Assembly (NCBI GenBank): GCA_950295325.1
Contig: OX485806.1
Span: forward strand, 15,812,001 to 15,876,000
Direction of reading: 5' to 3'
DNA: 64,000 nucleotides
Source of the DNA: Polytrichum commune
Taxonomy: Eukaryota > Streptophyta > Polytrichopsida > Polytrichales > Polytrichaceae
This document shows positions 45,330 through 57,338 of the stretch, one piece after another (positions within the stretch are counted from its first letter, which is position 1; each line of letters starts with the position of its first letter). A program made the translations under genes and the position numbers. Below the pieces are notes generated by a model. The model worked only from the letters and a program-made list of their open reading frames with translations, searched no databases and was not told where the DNA came from.

Positions 45330-47060
45330 TTTACATACAAGCTTTAATAATGAATGTTTAGTAGTATAAGATGATCGGCATAATTGTAATTTTTTTTTAT
45401 AAATATATTAGATATCGATAGCATTTTGTCATATTATCTATTATGCGACCATCATGATTCAATTCATGGAACCTTTTTATGATGAAATATAAATATTCTA
45501 ATTATGGATTTTAAAAAACAAAATTTAACTCATTGTGCGCTATTGTTGTTTGACATGTTGACATCTTCCAGTTTTGTTTTATTTATTTTATATATATTTT
45601 GTAGATTCCTTCCGCCAGATTGGTAATTCTCCTGAAAGCTCGAACTTCAACCTGGTTATTTCTTGAACTCAACCAGTTCATCTGTACCTAACAGCCGATT
45701 CTCCCCGAACATAGGCCCACACATACTGGTGGCAGTGAACTGCAATTGTTAGTAGAGCTAACATGTCGGAATGAACTGGAGCCTGGAGTGGTGATCAAGC
45801 TGGAACATGTACTAAGTATTTCTTGGGGAGTTCATTGTTGACAAAGTAGAAACCGCTTGCTAGAAAAAGAAGGGTCCTCTCAGTTCCAATCCTGTGCCAC
45901 TAACATCATGCTTGAGGTCTTGTAGTTAACCATACTCATCAAGGAGTTGTGACCAATACGGTTTTCAAAGATATTGTTGTTTTCCTTGGAGGAAGAAGGC
46001 GCTCAGTGTGAGTTGATTGGCAAGGGTGATGGAGCTGGGTTGGAGCAGAACTTGGCTTTGCAAGTCTGTTGGGAACAATGTGTTGCTGTGGGTTGCGAGT
46101 TTGTCAAATTTTTGGATGCATGATCCCAATTTAGAATCAAATCCATACTAGAGGGTATGATCACCGTTGATGCAATTGTTTACACGTATGTCTTTGTTTT
46201 GAGCATACTAAAAACCCTTATGGTAAACTCCTCTGTTGTTTATGTGATTGTCTATTGCGTGTCTCCTGTACATGTGTGTTTTGTAGCTGCGCAACATGTG
46301 AAATTTGCTTCTTGTATATTTTTGAATTTTGTTTGTCCTTCATTCTGTATGAATGCTTAGGTGTGGACCATGAGAAACTTTAGATGTTGGTCTTCACTTT
46401 CACTCACTCTTCATAGCTTTAACTTAGTCCCAACGAGAACTTTGTCTTTGCCATTGGCAGAAGCTCCTTTCTATGGTGTTATGCTGTTCAATCTCCGAAG
46501 TTCAACAAACAGGCAAAGAAAAAAAGCCCATAAAAACCATATACAAGTAAAGAAGTATGTGTACATCCTGCTCTTTGTAAGTATTGGAAGGGGAGACAAA
46601 AATTGAACTAAGTAGAATTTTAGATATATCAAGGGTGCAAAATAAAAATAAAAGTACCACACACTATTCCACAGAGCCGGATTGCAAATTGACAAGGAGG
46701 AGTACTTGCAAACATTCTCCCCTCACATCAATAGGGAACGAGGATTTCACCATCACTTCCTTGCACATGCTAAAGGGTCTTGATACATGCATGTCTGATA
46801 TGTGAATTGAGCACAGCTCTTATGAATCAATGCATATTGCTTTTCGAGGGGAAGGCTCTGAGAGCGCTACAGGAAATAGCGCCCTCTCAGCCGGCCACGT
46901 CCAAGTGGAAGAAATACATCCTGGTTTTCATTCACGATGGATGAGTTCACGTAGAAACACGACTCAAGCTATTGTCAAATTCAAGAGTTCGGAGCATTAC
47001 CTCTTGCTTATTAGTTACATAACCCCAAAACTTGAATTGCGCATTGGGAAATAATAAGAG
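45330..47060. other. Intergenic with repeat S1 copy at 45,555-45,725
   Basis: S1 copy e contains GTTGACATCTTCCAG, GGTAATTCTCCTGAAAG and CAACCAGTTCATCTGTA. The word GAATTGAGCACAGCTCTTATG at 46,803 recurs, slightly changed, at 53,266 in the root-cap inverted repeat. No gene recognised. Confidence 0.55.
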
Positions 47061-47160
47061 CTGACGTGGAGGACATTCAATTCGAAGACATCAATTCTCT
47101 TGAGTTGTCGGAGAGGCAGAGAAGAAGCCGAGGATTGACGGAGAAGAAGAATTTGTGGCG

Positions 47161-49850
47161 ATGTAGGAGTTCAAATTCCCCTACTTTTACAACTACCCCC
47201 CTTACTTCACGTAAGTCTTGCCACTTGCATATCCTTAAACATGTAGTGGGTTGTCCAGATTTTCCTTGAAGCTATCTTGGGTTTTCGGAGGGTTGTTTCT
47301 TCGATCGCTTGGCTCGGATCAAATAATTCCATGGTGGGTATAGTGGGTAGTGAGCGCAATCCTCTAAACTTAGGATATATCCTGAACACCGGTTTCTCAT
47401 TCATTCAATCATATAAAACTACAACATCAAATCAATGCGTACCGAACATAGGGTTGCAAATTCTAATCTTTTGTTTCTACATTGAATACTTGCAAGACCT
47501 GAAAGGGTGAATTTTGAGTCGAATCGATGCTGAATTAATCGTTGACTAAATGTTGGGCGAGTACTGAAGAGATATAAAACCCGGCAGTCATCACAATCCT
47601 CTAAAGTCATCATAAATCATCAACACTAATTTCACATTGATTCAATCACGTCAAAACTACACCATTGAATAAATGCCTGCCCAAGATAGGGTTGCAGATT
47701 TTAATCCTTTGTTTCTACATTTTATTGTAGCAAGACCTAAAAGGTCGAACATGAGTCGAATTGACGTTGAAAGATTCATCAGCTGAATGCTGAGTGAGCC
47801 CTGGAAAGATATTAAACCCTGGTGGGTATAGTAAGTAGTCATCACAATCCTCAAAAGCCATCATATACCATCAACACTGATTTCACATTGATTTACTCAC
47901 ATGAAAACTACACCATTGAATCAATGTCTCCCAAACATACAGTTGCAAATTCTAATTTTTTGATTCTATATTGTATAGGTGCAAGACCTAAAAAGTCTGA
48001 ATTTTGAGTCGAATCGATGTTGAACAAATCTCTAGCTAAATTTTAAGTTAGCACTGAGAAGATATTAAACTTTGGTGGGATAAGTGAGTAGTCATCTCAA
48101 TCCTCAAAAGTCATCATATACTATCAACACTAATTTCACATCGATTCAATCACATCAAAACTACGCCATTTAATCAGTGCATTCCAAACAGACGGTTGGA
48201 AATTGCTTCTACATTTTGTAGTTGCAAGACCTAAAAGGTTGAATGTCAAGCCGAATTGATGTTGAACGAATTAATAGCTAAATGTTGAGTTAGCACTGAC
48301 AAGATGTTAAACCTTGATGGTTTTTGTATCAACATTGACTCAAGATTAAAAGCTGGTGACTTTTGAGATTCATAGCAAGGATCTGAGTTTCGTATAAGAA
48401 TTGTGCATTTTAAGAGTGGGGGTGTAGATTTGTTTGTTTTTGAGCACTTGCTTTTGAGCAGGTTGCAGCCGGTGAAGGACACGCAGGAGAAGCAGATCCA
48501 GTTGTGGAAGGAGCTCATTCTCAAGTATTGTAAAAATGAGAAGTGCTTTGTCATTGACTTGGAGGAGTTTCCGCTCTTCAATAATACAAGCATTCAAAGT
48601 GAGTAACTTGGGATACCGCTGAATGCATATCTCAACACTGATTTCACGTTGATTCAATCGCATCAAACTACAACAATGAGTCAATGCCTACCCATCATAG
48701 GGAAGCCATTCTGATCTTTTGTTCTACATTATAAAGCTGTAAGGGCTAGAAGCTTGATGAAATATGAGTTGAATCGATGCTGAATGAATCTGTTGCAAAA
48801 TGTTGAGTTAGCAAATTGTAATAAACCCTCAAAGGAATGCATCAACATTAAAGTCTGGTTTACTTGCAATTTGAGATGTATGTCAAGAGAGAGAAGACCT
48901 AATCTCACATGAATTTTATCATCAAATTTGATGTGCAGGAAAATTGACGTTTGAAGCCAGAGAGGTTTTTCTTGGAACACTCGTTGCAGAAGGTGAAAAC
49001 ATCTTTGTCCTTCATATTTTAATTTATTTTTAACAAATTTACAGAACTAGACTGCACCTTAAGGCATGGCATGCTAGCACAAAAGATAATGCAAGCCTCT
49101 CCAACTATGCTGCATTAATTGCCTCAGACCACCTGAAATTCCACCTTTGGTACAAATGCAAGACTTAGGTTTCAAGACCTTAAATTGTTGAATTCTCTAC
49201 ATCACAAACCTCTAAAGTTCTTCATCAACACTGATTTCACATTCATGCGATCACATCAAACTACCAAACAGAGGGTTCCATTTTAATCTTTTTTGCTTTC
49301 ATATTTAGAGTTGCAAGAGCTAAAAGGTTGAACTTTGAGTTGGATCAATGTTTAATGAATTATTACTTAGATGTTAAGTTACCATGCTGAAGGGTTTGTA
49401 CCAACACTGACTCCTAACATTTAAATGGTGGACCTTGTGTTTTAGATGTAGATTGTTGTTTATATCAACCTGAACACCTAACCCTGGTGATGGCCCAAAC
49501 ACAATCTCCTTAGAAAAAAGTTATTTGAAGTATTGACACTAGTAATGCTCAAAGTTTGTCAGCAACTAACAAGCTCATTTTTTTGGGACTCAGGGAGGGC
49601 AGAATGGATGGACAAGAACCACTACGCAATTTCTTTATCTCTCTCCTACGCAATTTTCGCTTGTGTTTGTAATAGCTGCAAATTCGAAAACATGTGTTAT
49701 GGATTTCTCTAGCTGCCTCGCAAATGGCACTGTGGACTACACAGCTCTACTTGCTAGGCTGAAGAATGAAATGCCACGTACTAAGATGTTGAAGGTCGAA
49801 CAACAACCACATGTAAATCATTCTCTCGAGCCATACTTGCATTCATTGTA
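47161..49850 (+). pseudogene. VPS25: VPS25-like ESCRT-II gene, nonsense at codon 2 and 3'-truncated
   Basis: VPS25 is a winged-helix subunit of ESCRT-II, which sorts ubiquitinated membrane proteins at endosomes. Four exons join in phase: 47,161-47,210 (EFKFPYFYNYPPYFT), 48,462-48,598 (LQPVKDTQEKQIQLWKELIL, then a Cys-rich strand and PLFNN), 48,939-48,992 (LTFEAREVFLGTLVAEG) and from 49,594 (GRAEWMDKNH). All introns begin GT and end AG. The start ATG at 47,161 is followed at once by TAG, most simply a C-to-T change of a Gln codon. After GRAEWMDKNH the family sequence stops, so the second winged helix is missing. This is a decayed, intron-containing copy, not a processed pseudogene. Confidence 0.85.
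47420..49480 (+). repeat. ~240-bp repeat in all three VPS25-like introns
   Basis: The word TTGCAAGACCTAAAAGGTTG or a variant occurs at about 47,487, 47,727, 47,980 and 48,221 (intron 1, period 241-253 bp), at 48,738 (intron 2) and 49,311 (intron 3). Each is preceded by CATCAACACTGATTTCAC-like sequence and followed by GAGTCGAATCGATGTTGAA-like sequence. The last copy in intron 1 and those in introns 2 and 3 also share a GTATCAACACTGACTC-type end. No coding capacity. Confidence 0.85.
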
Positions 49851-51029
49851 AAGTGATTTTACTGCTATAAATACATTCTCGTTTATGCTGCCCCCCCCCC
49901 CCCCCCCCCCCCTCATAGTTGGTATGTTCATTATTTGTATTTCAAACCTACTTTAATCCTTGAATTCCATTTGTATTTGAAAGGTTGGGGAATTTTACCC
50001 AAATGCTGCACAATGCTCACTCAATGTATGCGGTTATGATCGCTTTGACAACCCGGAGGCATTCACTTCTGTGCATCTTGTGAATGAATTCATAACAAGT
50101 TTTGCACTAAAGAAAGACGAATTCTTCAAAAAATACTGACAGGATATATGTCCAGGTAACCTTCCTCATCATACCTTATACTCCTCTTTGTTCATCTAAT
50201 ACTTCATGATTGAAAAGTTCCATACTTATATTTAATTCTATTCCCTTTCAAGTTTATTGGTATGAATGTTTATTGTATTTTGTTATTTTCATTTTGAATC
50301 AAACACTACAAGTCTTACACTTACTGGGCCTACATTGAAGTCTTGCATGTATCCAATATTCATTCGATTATGGTTGTTTTTTGGTATGTGTTTAGGCAAC
50401 AACAAAATTATGAAGAGTGTTTATAATATTGATTACAAACACTGTGAAGAAACTCTTTCAGCATCAGAGGCAAAAGCCATGATCCGCAAGCAGATTAGTG
50501 ACACCCTTGCACCTTTTCAGATGTACGCATTCTACAAGGAATTTGCCATAACCAACACTTCACTGTGGTCGGATATGACCTTCAATCAAGCAAAGGCTTT
50601 GTTGCGGCATTGGAAGCAAGGCAAATTGGGCCTAGATTCCAACCCTTGGGAAATGCCCGATCATGACAACAAAGTGCTTGACCAACTTCTTACACCACTT
50701 GCAACTTCTACACCGCAACCTACAAATACTACAACCACTTCATCAAGCACAACACCTAGCCAAGCTCGTCCAAAAAACGGGAGGCGCAAGTGCTTGAAAT
50801 TTGTATACACAATTACCAATTCGTAAGTTTTCAACTTCCCACTTCAATAAACTCGTATGTCCACATTGCATATGATTCCCACATTATATATTCACAAATT
50901 CATGCATCATATGTTTTAACTCCTCTCCTTTCGCATTTCACATTTTCACATTCTTTCTCCATGTTTTATAGGATCATAGGCAGGGTTTACGTTGGACAAT
51001 TTATTAGGCCTAAGCTCCGATACAAATAG
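49699..51029 (+). pseudogene. Unrecognised four-exon gene with one in-frame TGA
   Basis: Exons 49,699-49,812, 49,984-50,155, 50,396-50,822 and 50,972-51,029 join in frame with GT-AG introns (171, 240 and 149 bp). The 771-nt frame encodes 256 residues if the TGA at 50,137 (codon 90, after FFKKY) is ignored. Exon 1 reads MDFSSCLANGTVDYTALLAR; exon 2 has QCSLNVCGYDRFDNPEAF; exon 3 has ETLSASEAKAMIRKQISDTL and FNQAKALLRHWKQG, a Thr/Ser/Pro-rich linker and a basic patch; exon 4 ends FIRPKLRYK. I do not recognise the family. The consistent phases argue for a once-real gene. It starts just after the VPS25-like exon 4 and could be a transposon gene that disrupted it. A poly-C run (49,891-49,912) lies in intron 1. 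Confidence 0.5.
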
Positions 51030-52138
51030 CATGCATGATCTCCACCTGTAAGGATGCGTAAAGATGTGCTCCAGTATGGCCCGTTTGAATCCAGCTTCAA
51101 ACTAGATATAGTTCATACAGCTGACCAACAATACCATGCAGATCGTATGGAGAATACTTTAATAAAAAATATCAAAGTCAACTAGGTTTAAGTTATAATA
51201 TTTTGGTTGGACGTCCTTCCTCAAATCCGTTGTATTGGATCCTTAGAAGAAGCAAACACCTCTAGCATTGCGGATATATGTTCGATGCAATGTAGTTTTT
51301 TTCCTTCCCTATTTTCCATTGATGGTCCATTGTGGCAAAGGTTTTACTCAACATATCATCAACTCACAATGATCAAAGAAATTTTCATTTTCATTTTCAT
51401 TTTTTATTTTTTCATTTCTTATGTTCCAGAATGCCTTTTGTCTTCAGTCACAAAAATTCATGGGGTTGAAATTCTAATGGATTCTAATCTGTAGCACCGC
51501 CAGTTCAAACCATGTGATGGAAGAATGCATGGATTGTTTATGTGTTATGAGATTTTATGCGACCTCCTTTAAGTATGAGAAAAGTTAATTTTATGATTAT
51601 ATCAATGTAGTTAAACTTGTCATATGCATTCTTAATATGATTATAAGTATTATATTTATTTCTCAAGTGGTAACACCTGAGCTTAAAGAAGAAAGACTCA
51701 AGAACATGCATTTTCTACATTAATACTCACTACTAAGTTTGTAAATGGTGTAGTTAACTTGTTTTCACGATCAATTTGAATGTGACCACTCTATTCTAGC
51801 ACATATTCCTTCAGTTGGTTGCTTCCATTTAGCCGTTTTGAAATTCTATTTGCTTCTTATGTGAAGCAACAACAGTTCAATCCACTTGATGGAAGAATGT
51901 AGGGGTCGTTTCTTCGTTATGAGATTTTATGCCACCCCCTCATTTGTTTGTAAATGGTGCAGTAAACCAATTTTCATGAATTAATCATGAATGTATCTTT
52001 TGTCTTCCATCATTTGGGTTGTGTATATGACTATAGTCGTTCCAACACTTTTTATTATTATTATTATTATTGTGAAGCGACTCCAATTCCATTCACAAGC
52101 CTTTCAATAATTCACCATCATGAGGAGTTGGTGTTTTA
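51030..52138. repeat. Intergenic direct repeats of ~380-bp spacing
   Basis: GATGGAAGAATG followed by TATGAGATTTTATGC occurs at about 51,517 and 51,892. CTTCAATCACAAAA-type sequence occurs at 51,443 and 52,543. An (ATT)n run lies at about 52,050. No gene recognised. Confidence 0.5.
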
Positions 52139-52511
52139 GGGCTGGTTCACCCGGGGTCCCAAGCCCTAAGTCCCAACTCACTAGAGGTCAAACCGTGCAA
52201 TCTTAGTTGTTGAGAGCATGGAAGTTGGGACTTCCCACTTCACACGGGTTCCAAGTCCTAACTCCCAAGTATGACATGGATGCCTACATGGCAACACTTT
52301 TTGGAGGTGAGACTTGGGACTTCCTTTGAGAGTTGGGTCGAGCAAAAAGCTAAACCCAACCCTCAACACAAGTCCCATCAATATTTTGCATAAAATAATC
52401 AAGATCCGACTTCAATGATAATTAAGCATACTTTAATGGTTTCTTGTCTCCATGTTGGCACTTGCTAACAAGAGTGGGACTTGGCACTTGGAACCCCATG
52501 TGAATTGGCCC
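52139..52511. mobile_element. Tourist-like MITE with TTA target-site duplication
   Basis: Starts GGGCTGGTTCACCCGGGGTC and ends GTGAATTGGCCC. TTA lies directly outside both ends (52,136-52,138 and 52,512-52,514), the TWA target typical of PIF/Harbinger. It is homologous to 25,381-25,755 and inserted in the ~380-bp repeat region. Confidence 0.82.
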
Positions 52512-52514
52512 TTA

Positions 52515-52980
52515 ATGAATAATTTATGATCTGCATGTTGTCTTCAATCACAAAATCCTTTGGCCATTAGCATCCTTGTGGCTGTGATTCTTAGATTAGT
52601 TTCTTATGGGAAGCAACAACATTTCATACATGAAAGTTTGTTCATAATCATACCAATATATGCATTGTTCAAATTATTCTAAATTTGAAACTAGGTTTAT
52701 TCACACTAACATTCATGTTAATCAAAATACTGTACATTCCTCTACCAATACCAATCCTCACATATATGCACGAACAATATTCATTCTTTGGTGATTATAA
52801 CTGTATCAAGTGAATTTAACATGTACTCAATCCCTACATTGTACCTGCTTTCTTTTATTTCATTTACATTCAATGAAATTAGGTAGAAAATCGTGAGCCT
52901 TCCCCTTCCACCAATGTGGAGCCCCTGGCCCTAGTGGCTTGTTGATAACAACACTAAGTGTCGGCTACACTATATAACCG
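52515..52980. other. Left flank of the inverted duplication
   Basis: No gene. The last ~42 bp, containing GATAACAACACTAAGTGTCG, resemble 53,308-53,349 inside the adjacent arm. Confidence 0.5.
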
Positions 52981-53896
52981 AAATGCATGGACATGTGACA
53001 ACCATCACTTGAACCTAATGTTCAGCTACCAAGGTTTAGGGTTTAGGGTGTTTGTTGCAAATGAGTGGACCTCTCATCCATCCATGTTGAAAACATGCAT
53101 GCCTTATAGGTTTGTGGTTAATTTCAAATGTGTCTCACATACATACTACACTAATTTGGGTTCTTGAAAATCACTCCGGGCGCTGTAAAACACAATTCAA
53201 GTCTTAGACATCAGTAAGATTCCCAAATTACTTGATGCTCGAGTTCGGAGAGTGTCTGATGTATGAATTGAGCACAACTCTCATGAATCAATGCATGTTG
53301 CTTTTTGATAACAACACCAAGTGTCGGCTACACTGTGTAACCGAACCATTTTGTGATTTACTCACATATGTAAACCGCTTGTGCATCTTTTACGTCTTTG
53401 CCAGATTATCTATTTCTTTAAACAACATTAAAAGAAAAAGTAAGCTCCGATGGTCATCATATTCTGAGGCATTCCATTCGATAAATAAGAGGTAACCTCT
53501 GATCGACAAGCCACAAGAATAGCCGTAAGAGTCTTTATTATTGATTAAGACTAAGAGCCGAGTTGTTGATCAAAGAGCTCCTATGAGTATGGACAAAATG
53601 GTTGCAATTATTATGCTAGTGGGAAAAATTCAATCAACGACTTCAATATGGAGCTGCTCCTAGTTCCAGGTTCTATGTAATCTCTGCGTCACGGAACCAG
53701 CTACAACTAGTCACGAAAGAAACTTATTCGTCCATTGCCAGCCTAACAATACGATGACCAGGCACTCGAATCATGGTGCAGAAACGAAACGGGCTGAGCA
53801 CAGAGCTGCAACCGATCTCTGAAGTCCGAGTGCAGATTCAACCGAGCAGCTGCGTCTATTTAATTAGAAGTGCATCGATTTAAGTTGATACTCGGT

Positions 53897-55159
53897 CTAC
53901 CTGCGGCAAGCGATGCCGCCAGGCATGCCGTTGGGAAGGCCGGTGCTCCCACACACGGCGTTGAAGCTGGGCATGGCGGAGCCTTTCTCGATGGCGGTGG
54001 CCGTGTACTGGCTCACCTTGCAGTCGGTCGCCAGGAGCGAGGAAGAGAAGAATTTGTCGGCTCCTCCCATGATGGGCATCGCCACATCCCTCTTGCTGGG
54101 GTTCACGTATCCGGGCTGGTACGTCTGGCCCAATACCCCGTTCACCGACGACGAAAGGTTGTGGAAACGGAATTGCATGTCCAGGTGAGCGAAGCAGTCG
54201 TCGTCGGTGATCCCGTACCCGTGGTCGTCGCTCTCCTTCTTGCCGATGGGCACCACGCTCAATACCACGCCCATCTTCTCCTTGATTCTCACGTCCACCG
54301 TGTTCGCGGCGCCGATGCGCTCGAGCGTGACCAGCTCGTCGGCCGAAGTCCAGGAGGACACGGGCTTGTTCTCGATCTCCATGGCAACCCCGTCGTAAGA
54401 GAACTCCAGGTGGTCCACGGTGTTGTCCCATTTCGCCACGCGTTTAGCGGACACGGTGAGTGTGTGGGATCCGAAGACGAAACCGAGAGCTTGCACCCAC
54501 GTGAAGTCGCGAGGGCGGCCCTCCGGGCGCTTGCCGATGAAGTGGGCGTTGATGTGGAGGTCGCTGTCGGAGACGAGGCAGAAGTCCTGGTTCTTGCGGC
54601 CGTGGAAGTAGAACACCACACCATCGCCTCCCACGATCCGGGGGTCTCCGCACACGCCACCAATCTTCTTGCAACCCGCTGCGGATCAATCAAAACACCC
54701 AAAACCACATCGTCAGCACATATTCAGTTCGATGACAGATCATCACACTTTCCAACTCCTCGCTTTCACTCAAGCTGAACGGAAGGACCATCATTTACCC
54801 AATTCTATAATCTAGAGTTTTGTTGTGATGAGACTAAATGCTGAACTTAGCCGATAATTGCACTCCTCGAGCCACGATATTATCCAAAAATCATCCACGA
54901 TGAGATCAAACACGTGCAATCCCAATGCAAGGTAATAAAATAGCTAGAAACGTGATGAAAATTAATTTCATGATCTGATTTCCAGACAGCGACATTCTGC
55001 ACGTCATCATTGATATTGTAGAGGAAGTGGTTCCATACGCTTTGGGGCAGGAGCCTTCCAAGGGTCGATGTTAATGGCCATGGTGATGTGAAACTCCAAG
55101 GCCATCGCCAGTGCCAGCAGCAGCACACACAGTGACATGGGCTTGGTGGCGAAGGCCAT
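53897..55159 (-). CDS. Secreted root-cap/LEA-related family protein, left copy (two exons)
   Basis: The spliced frame is complement of 55,039-55,159 joined to 53,897-54,678, with a 360-bp GT-AG intron, giving 300 residues. It starts MAFATKPMSLCVLLLALAMA, a signal peptide, so the product should enter the secretory pathway. The mature part has a Cys-containing lead-in (PGCKKIGGVCGDP) and the full Root_cap domain (PF06830): GGDGVVFYFHGRKNQDFCLV, DLHINAHFIG, RDFTWVQALG, then DDDCFAHLDMQFRF, GVLGQTYQPGYVNP and SSLLATDCK near the end. Family members were first noted in root caps; their biochemical role is unclear. GC-rich exons in AT-rich surroundings. A TATAAAT is 145-151 bp upstream of the ATG. 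The protein is identical to the right copy. Confidence 0.93.
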
Positions 55160-55303
55160 GATTCTTCCTCTAAGAAACTGCACCGAAGTCTACTCCGGGA
55201 TCACTCTAAGAACAATATCCTGAGCTGATTCAGCTGCACAAGACTCTGAATGACCTGTGCTGCTGAAGGCCTGATGATGATTTAGCTGCCACTCAGCAGG
55301 CCA

Positions 55304-55310
55304 ATTTATA
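55304..55310 (-). promoter_or_regulatory. TATA box of the left root-cap-family gene
   Basis: TATAAAT on the minus strand, about 145 bp before the ATG, implying a 5' UTR near 115 bp. Duplication identity ends only 55 bp further upstream, so any distal promoter differs between the copies. Confidence 0.6.
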
Positions 55311-55365
55311 CTTCCCAATCTCAAGGACACGGGACCGAATCGTGTGGCTCTTGTTGCCATGACGG

Positions 55366-57132
55366 ATTGTCGTCATTATTTATGATGTACAAGGGCTTTT
55401 AAGTGAGGTACAAGGGCTCTGAAGGTCATTACCGCTGTCGAGTATCTAGGAATTGGGTAGAGGTCACCAGTGGTGTAAGTGGTGAATGTATATCCATCCT
55501 AGATTGGGCCAGAGGTCATGATAATCAGGCCCTTCTGGGGTACTGGTGCGCTAGCTCCGATCTGCCAGCCAAATGGATGGTTAGGCACGTAGGTGAGTGC
55601 CTTTAGAACTCAACATGGTCACGGTGTCGACCATTGAAATTTTGTGCACGACTGCTGTAGCCCTAATTAGCTTGTCCGGCTTCGGCCATCTCCAGCTGCA
55701 AGCAGCAATCGAACTACATTTCCAGGGCCCTAAGGTTCATCAACTCTTGTTTTGAAATATAAGATAAGAATTGAGGGACCGCTTTCACCAGTATTACCAT
55801 CTACGCAGATCCTAGATACTGGCATAGCTGATGGACTTCATGTCCTTGTGAAATACGTCATCCCTCATGAGTTGGTACTACAAGGGATCGGACTTCATCA
55901 CCTCTGTCGAGTGTAAGTAGTGTGTTTTTGCCTTGAATAGCCGAGGCTGCTGACGCCACACGCAGATGGTACCTTTGTTGAAAGTAGTACATCCACCAAT
56001 ATCCTCGATATTTGTACGGGGGTGATGAACTTCAGGTGAAAGTAGTATTGGTGCAGATGGTACCATTGTTGAAAATAGTAATATCGCCCTAAAAAATCGT
56101 ACGGAGGTGATGAACTTTAGGGTCCTTGTGGTAACTCCCATTGAATGTCTGCAAAATCATGACCAGTTCCCGAATGCGCTGCGGCCACTCTCTGTGCATT
56201 GATTCGGTGGTCAGACTCCAATTTCAATCCTCAAGTGAGTGACTGCAGTAGTTGCAGAAACTTTTCGGTGAGCAATTTTGCAACATCTTTGAAGGTGTTG
56301 GTGAGGGACCAACACCCCTGTAAATGTGCTCCTCCGCTACACTTCAGGTGACCCACATGTGCAATTGGGGTGCGTTTTTGTGGTAGAAAGAAGCAGATCT
56401 GGACACCACAGAAACGTAAGTGATATCCCGGAGGTCACCCATCTAATTTAGAATGATATACATACTACACACACAGATACTAATTACATGACCTAATTAC
56501 CTCTGGTTCTCGGCCACTAGCTGGTTATGTGATCTATGAACATTATAGATTTCAAAACCCAAGTTTAGAAATTTATAACCTTCTAGGTGCCCAGAACGAC
56601 ACTATCATCCCCGTAGTGAGAGCATCAAAGAAATAAATACACACTCAAAACAGGTGCACCTTTACAGTATACAATGTATACAGGAATGAGTGTAAAATAT
56701 TTTCAGTGTCATGGACAACTACATTTGTCATTGTTAAGGTATTTGACATACATGCGGTAGCTGTATGAACCGAATTGTTTTACTTCCTAACGAGAAGTTA
56801 AGGTGTTTGACATACAGGCGGTAGCTGCATGAACCGAATTTTCTTACTCCCAGGTAGGATTAGAGAGACCATGTATACTGCAAGTTCTTTTTTTCTCTTT
56901 TTCCTTTTGCCCAACTTTGGAATAAATACAAAACATTGAAGTGAAAACTGTGGTGGTACTCAAAAAGGCCCTGAAATGGTATGTAGCCTAAATGCAGCTT
57001 ATAAAAGTTAATCTCTTCCCCGGACATAGATTCAAAAATCCTAAAATCGTCTAGTCGGACACATCTTCTGAAAAGATTTAACCACAAGCCTAGTACTCAT
57101 GTTGCAAGTACTCTGCAATACCGTATGTCAAC
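55366..57132. other. Spacer between the inverted arms; divergent upstream regions
   Basis: 1,767 bp without a recognisable gene. It serves as the upstream region of both divergent root-cap copies. It contains a ~64-bp tandem duplication (56,733-56,850, TTTGACATACA-GCGGTAGCTG) and a diverged ~120-bp duplication near 55,890-56,120 (TGATGAACTT, TTGTTGAAA-TAGTA). Confidence 0.7.
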
Positions 57133-57187
57133 CCGTCATGGCAACAAGAGCCACACGATTCGGTCCCGTGTCCTTGAGATTGGGAAG

Positions 57188-57194
57188 TATAAAT
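57188..57194 (+). promoter_or_regulatory. TATA box of the right root-cap-family gene
   Basis: TATAAAT, 145 bp before the ATG at 57,339, mirrored in the left copy. Confidence 0.6.
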
Positions 57195-57338
57195 TGGCCT
57201 GCTGAGTGGCAGCTAAATCATCATCAGGCCTTCAGCAGCACAGGTCATTCAGAGTCTTGTGCAGCTGAATCAGCTCAGGATATTGTTCTTAGAGTGATCC
57301 CGGAGTAGACTTCGGTGCAGTTTCTTAGAGGAAGAATC

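Larger units (their letters stand above)
52981..55365. repeat. Left arm of a 2,385-bp inverted duplication
   Basis: Every position x pairs with 112,498 minus x in the right arm (57,133-59,517), with no insertion or deletion across the arm. I found two mismatches, at 53,015 and 53,017. Outside 52,981 and inside 55,365 the similarity ends abruptly. The arm contains the whole root-cap-family gene, about 200 bp of promoter and about 900 bp of downstream DNA. Confidence 0.97.

Noticed and set aside
53870-54778. 302-codon frame antisense to the root-cap gene (mirrored at 57,720-58,628)
   Set aside because: It is a GC-rich shadow of the real exon, runs through the intron boundary, and has no recognisable domain.
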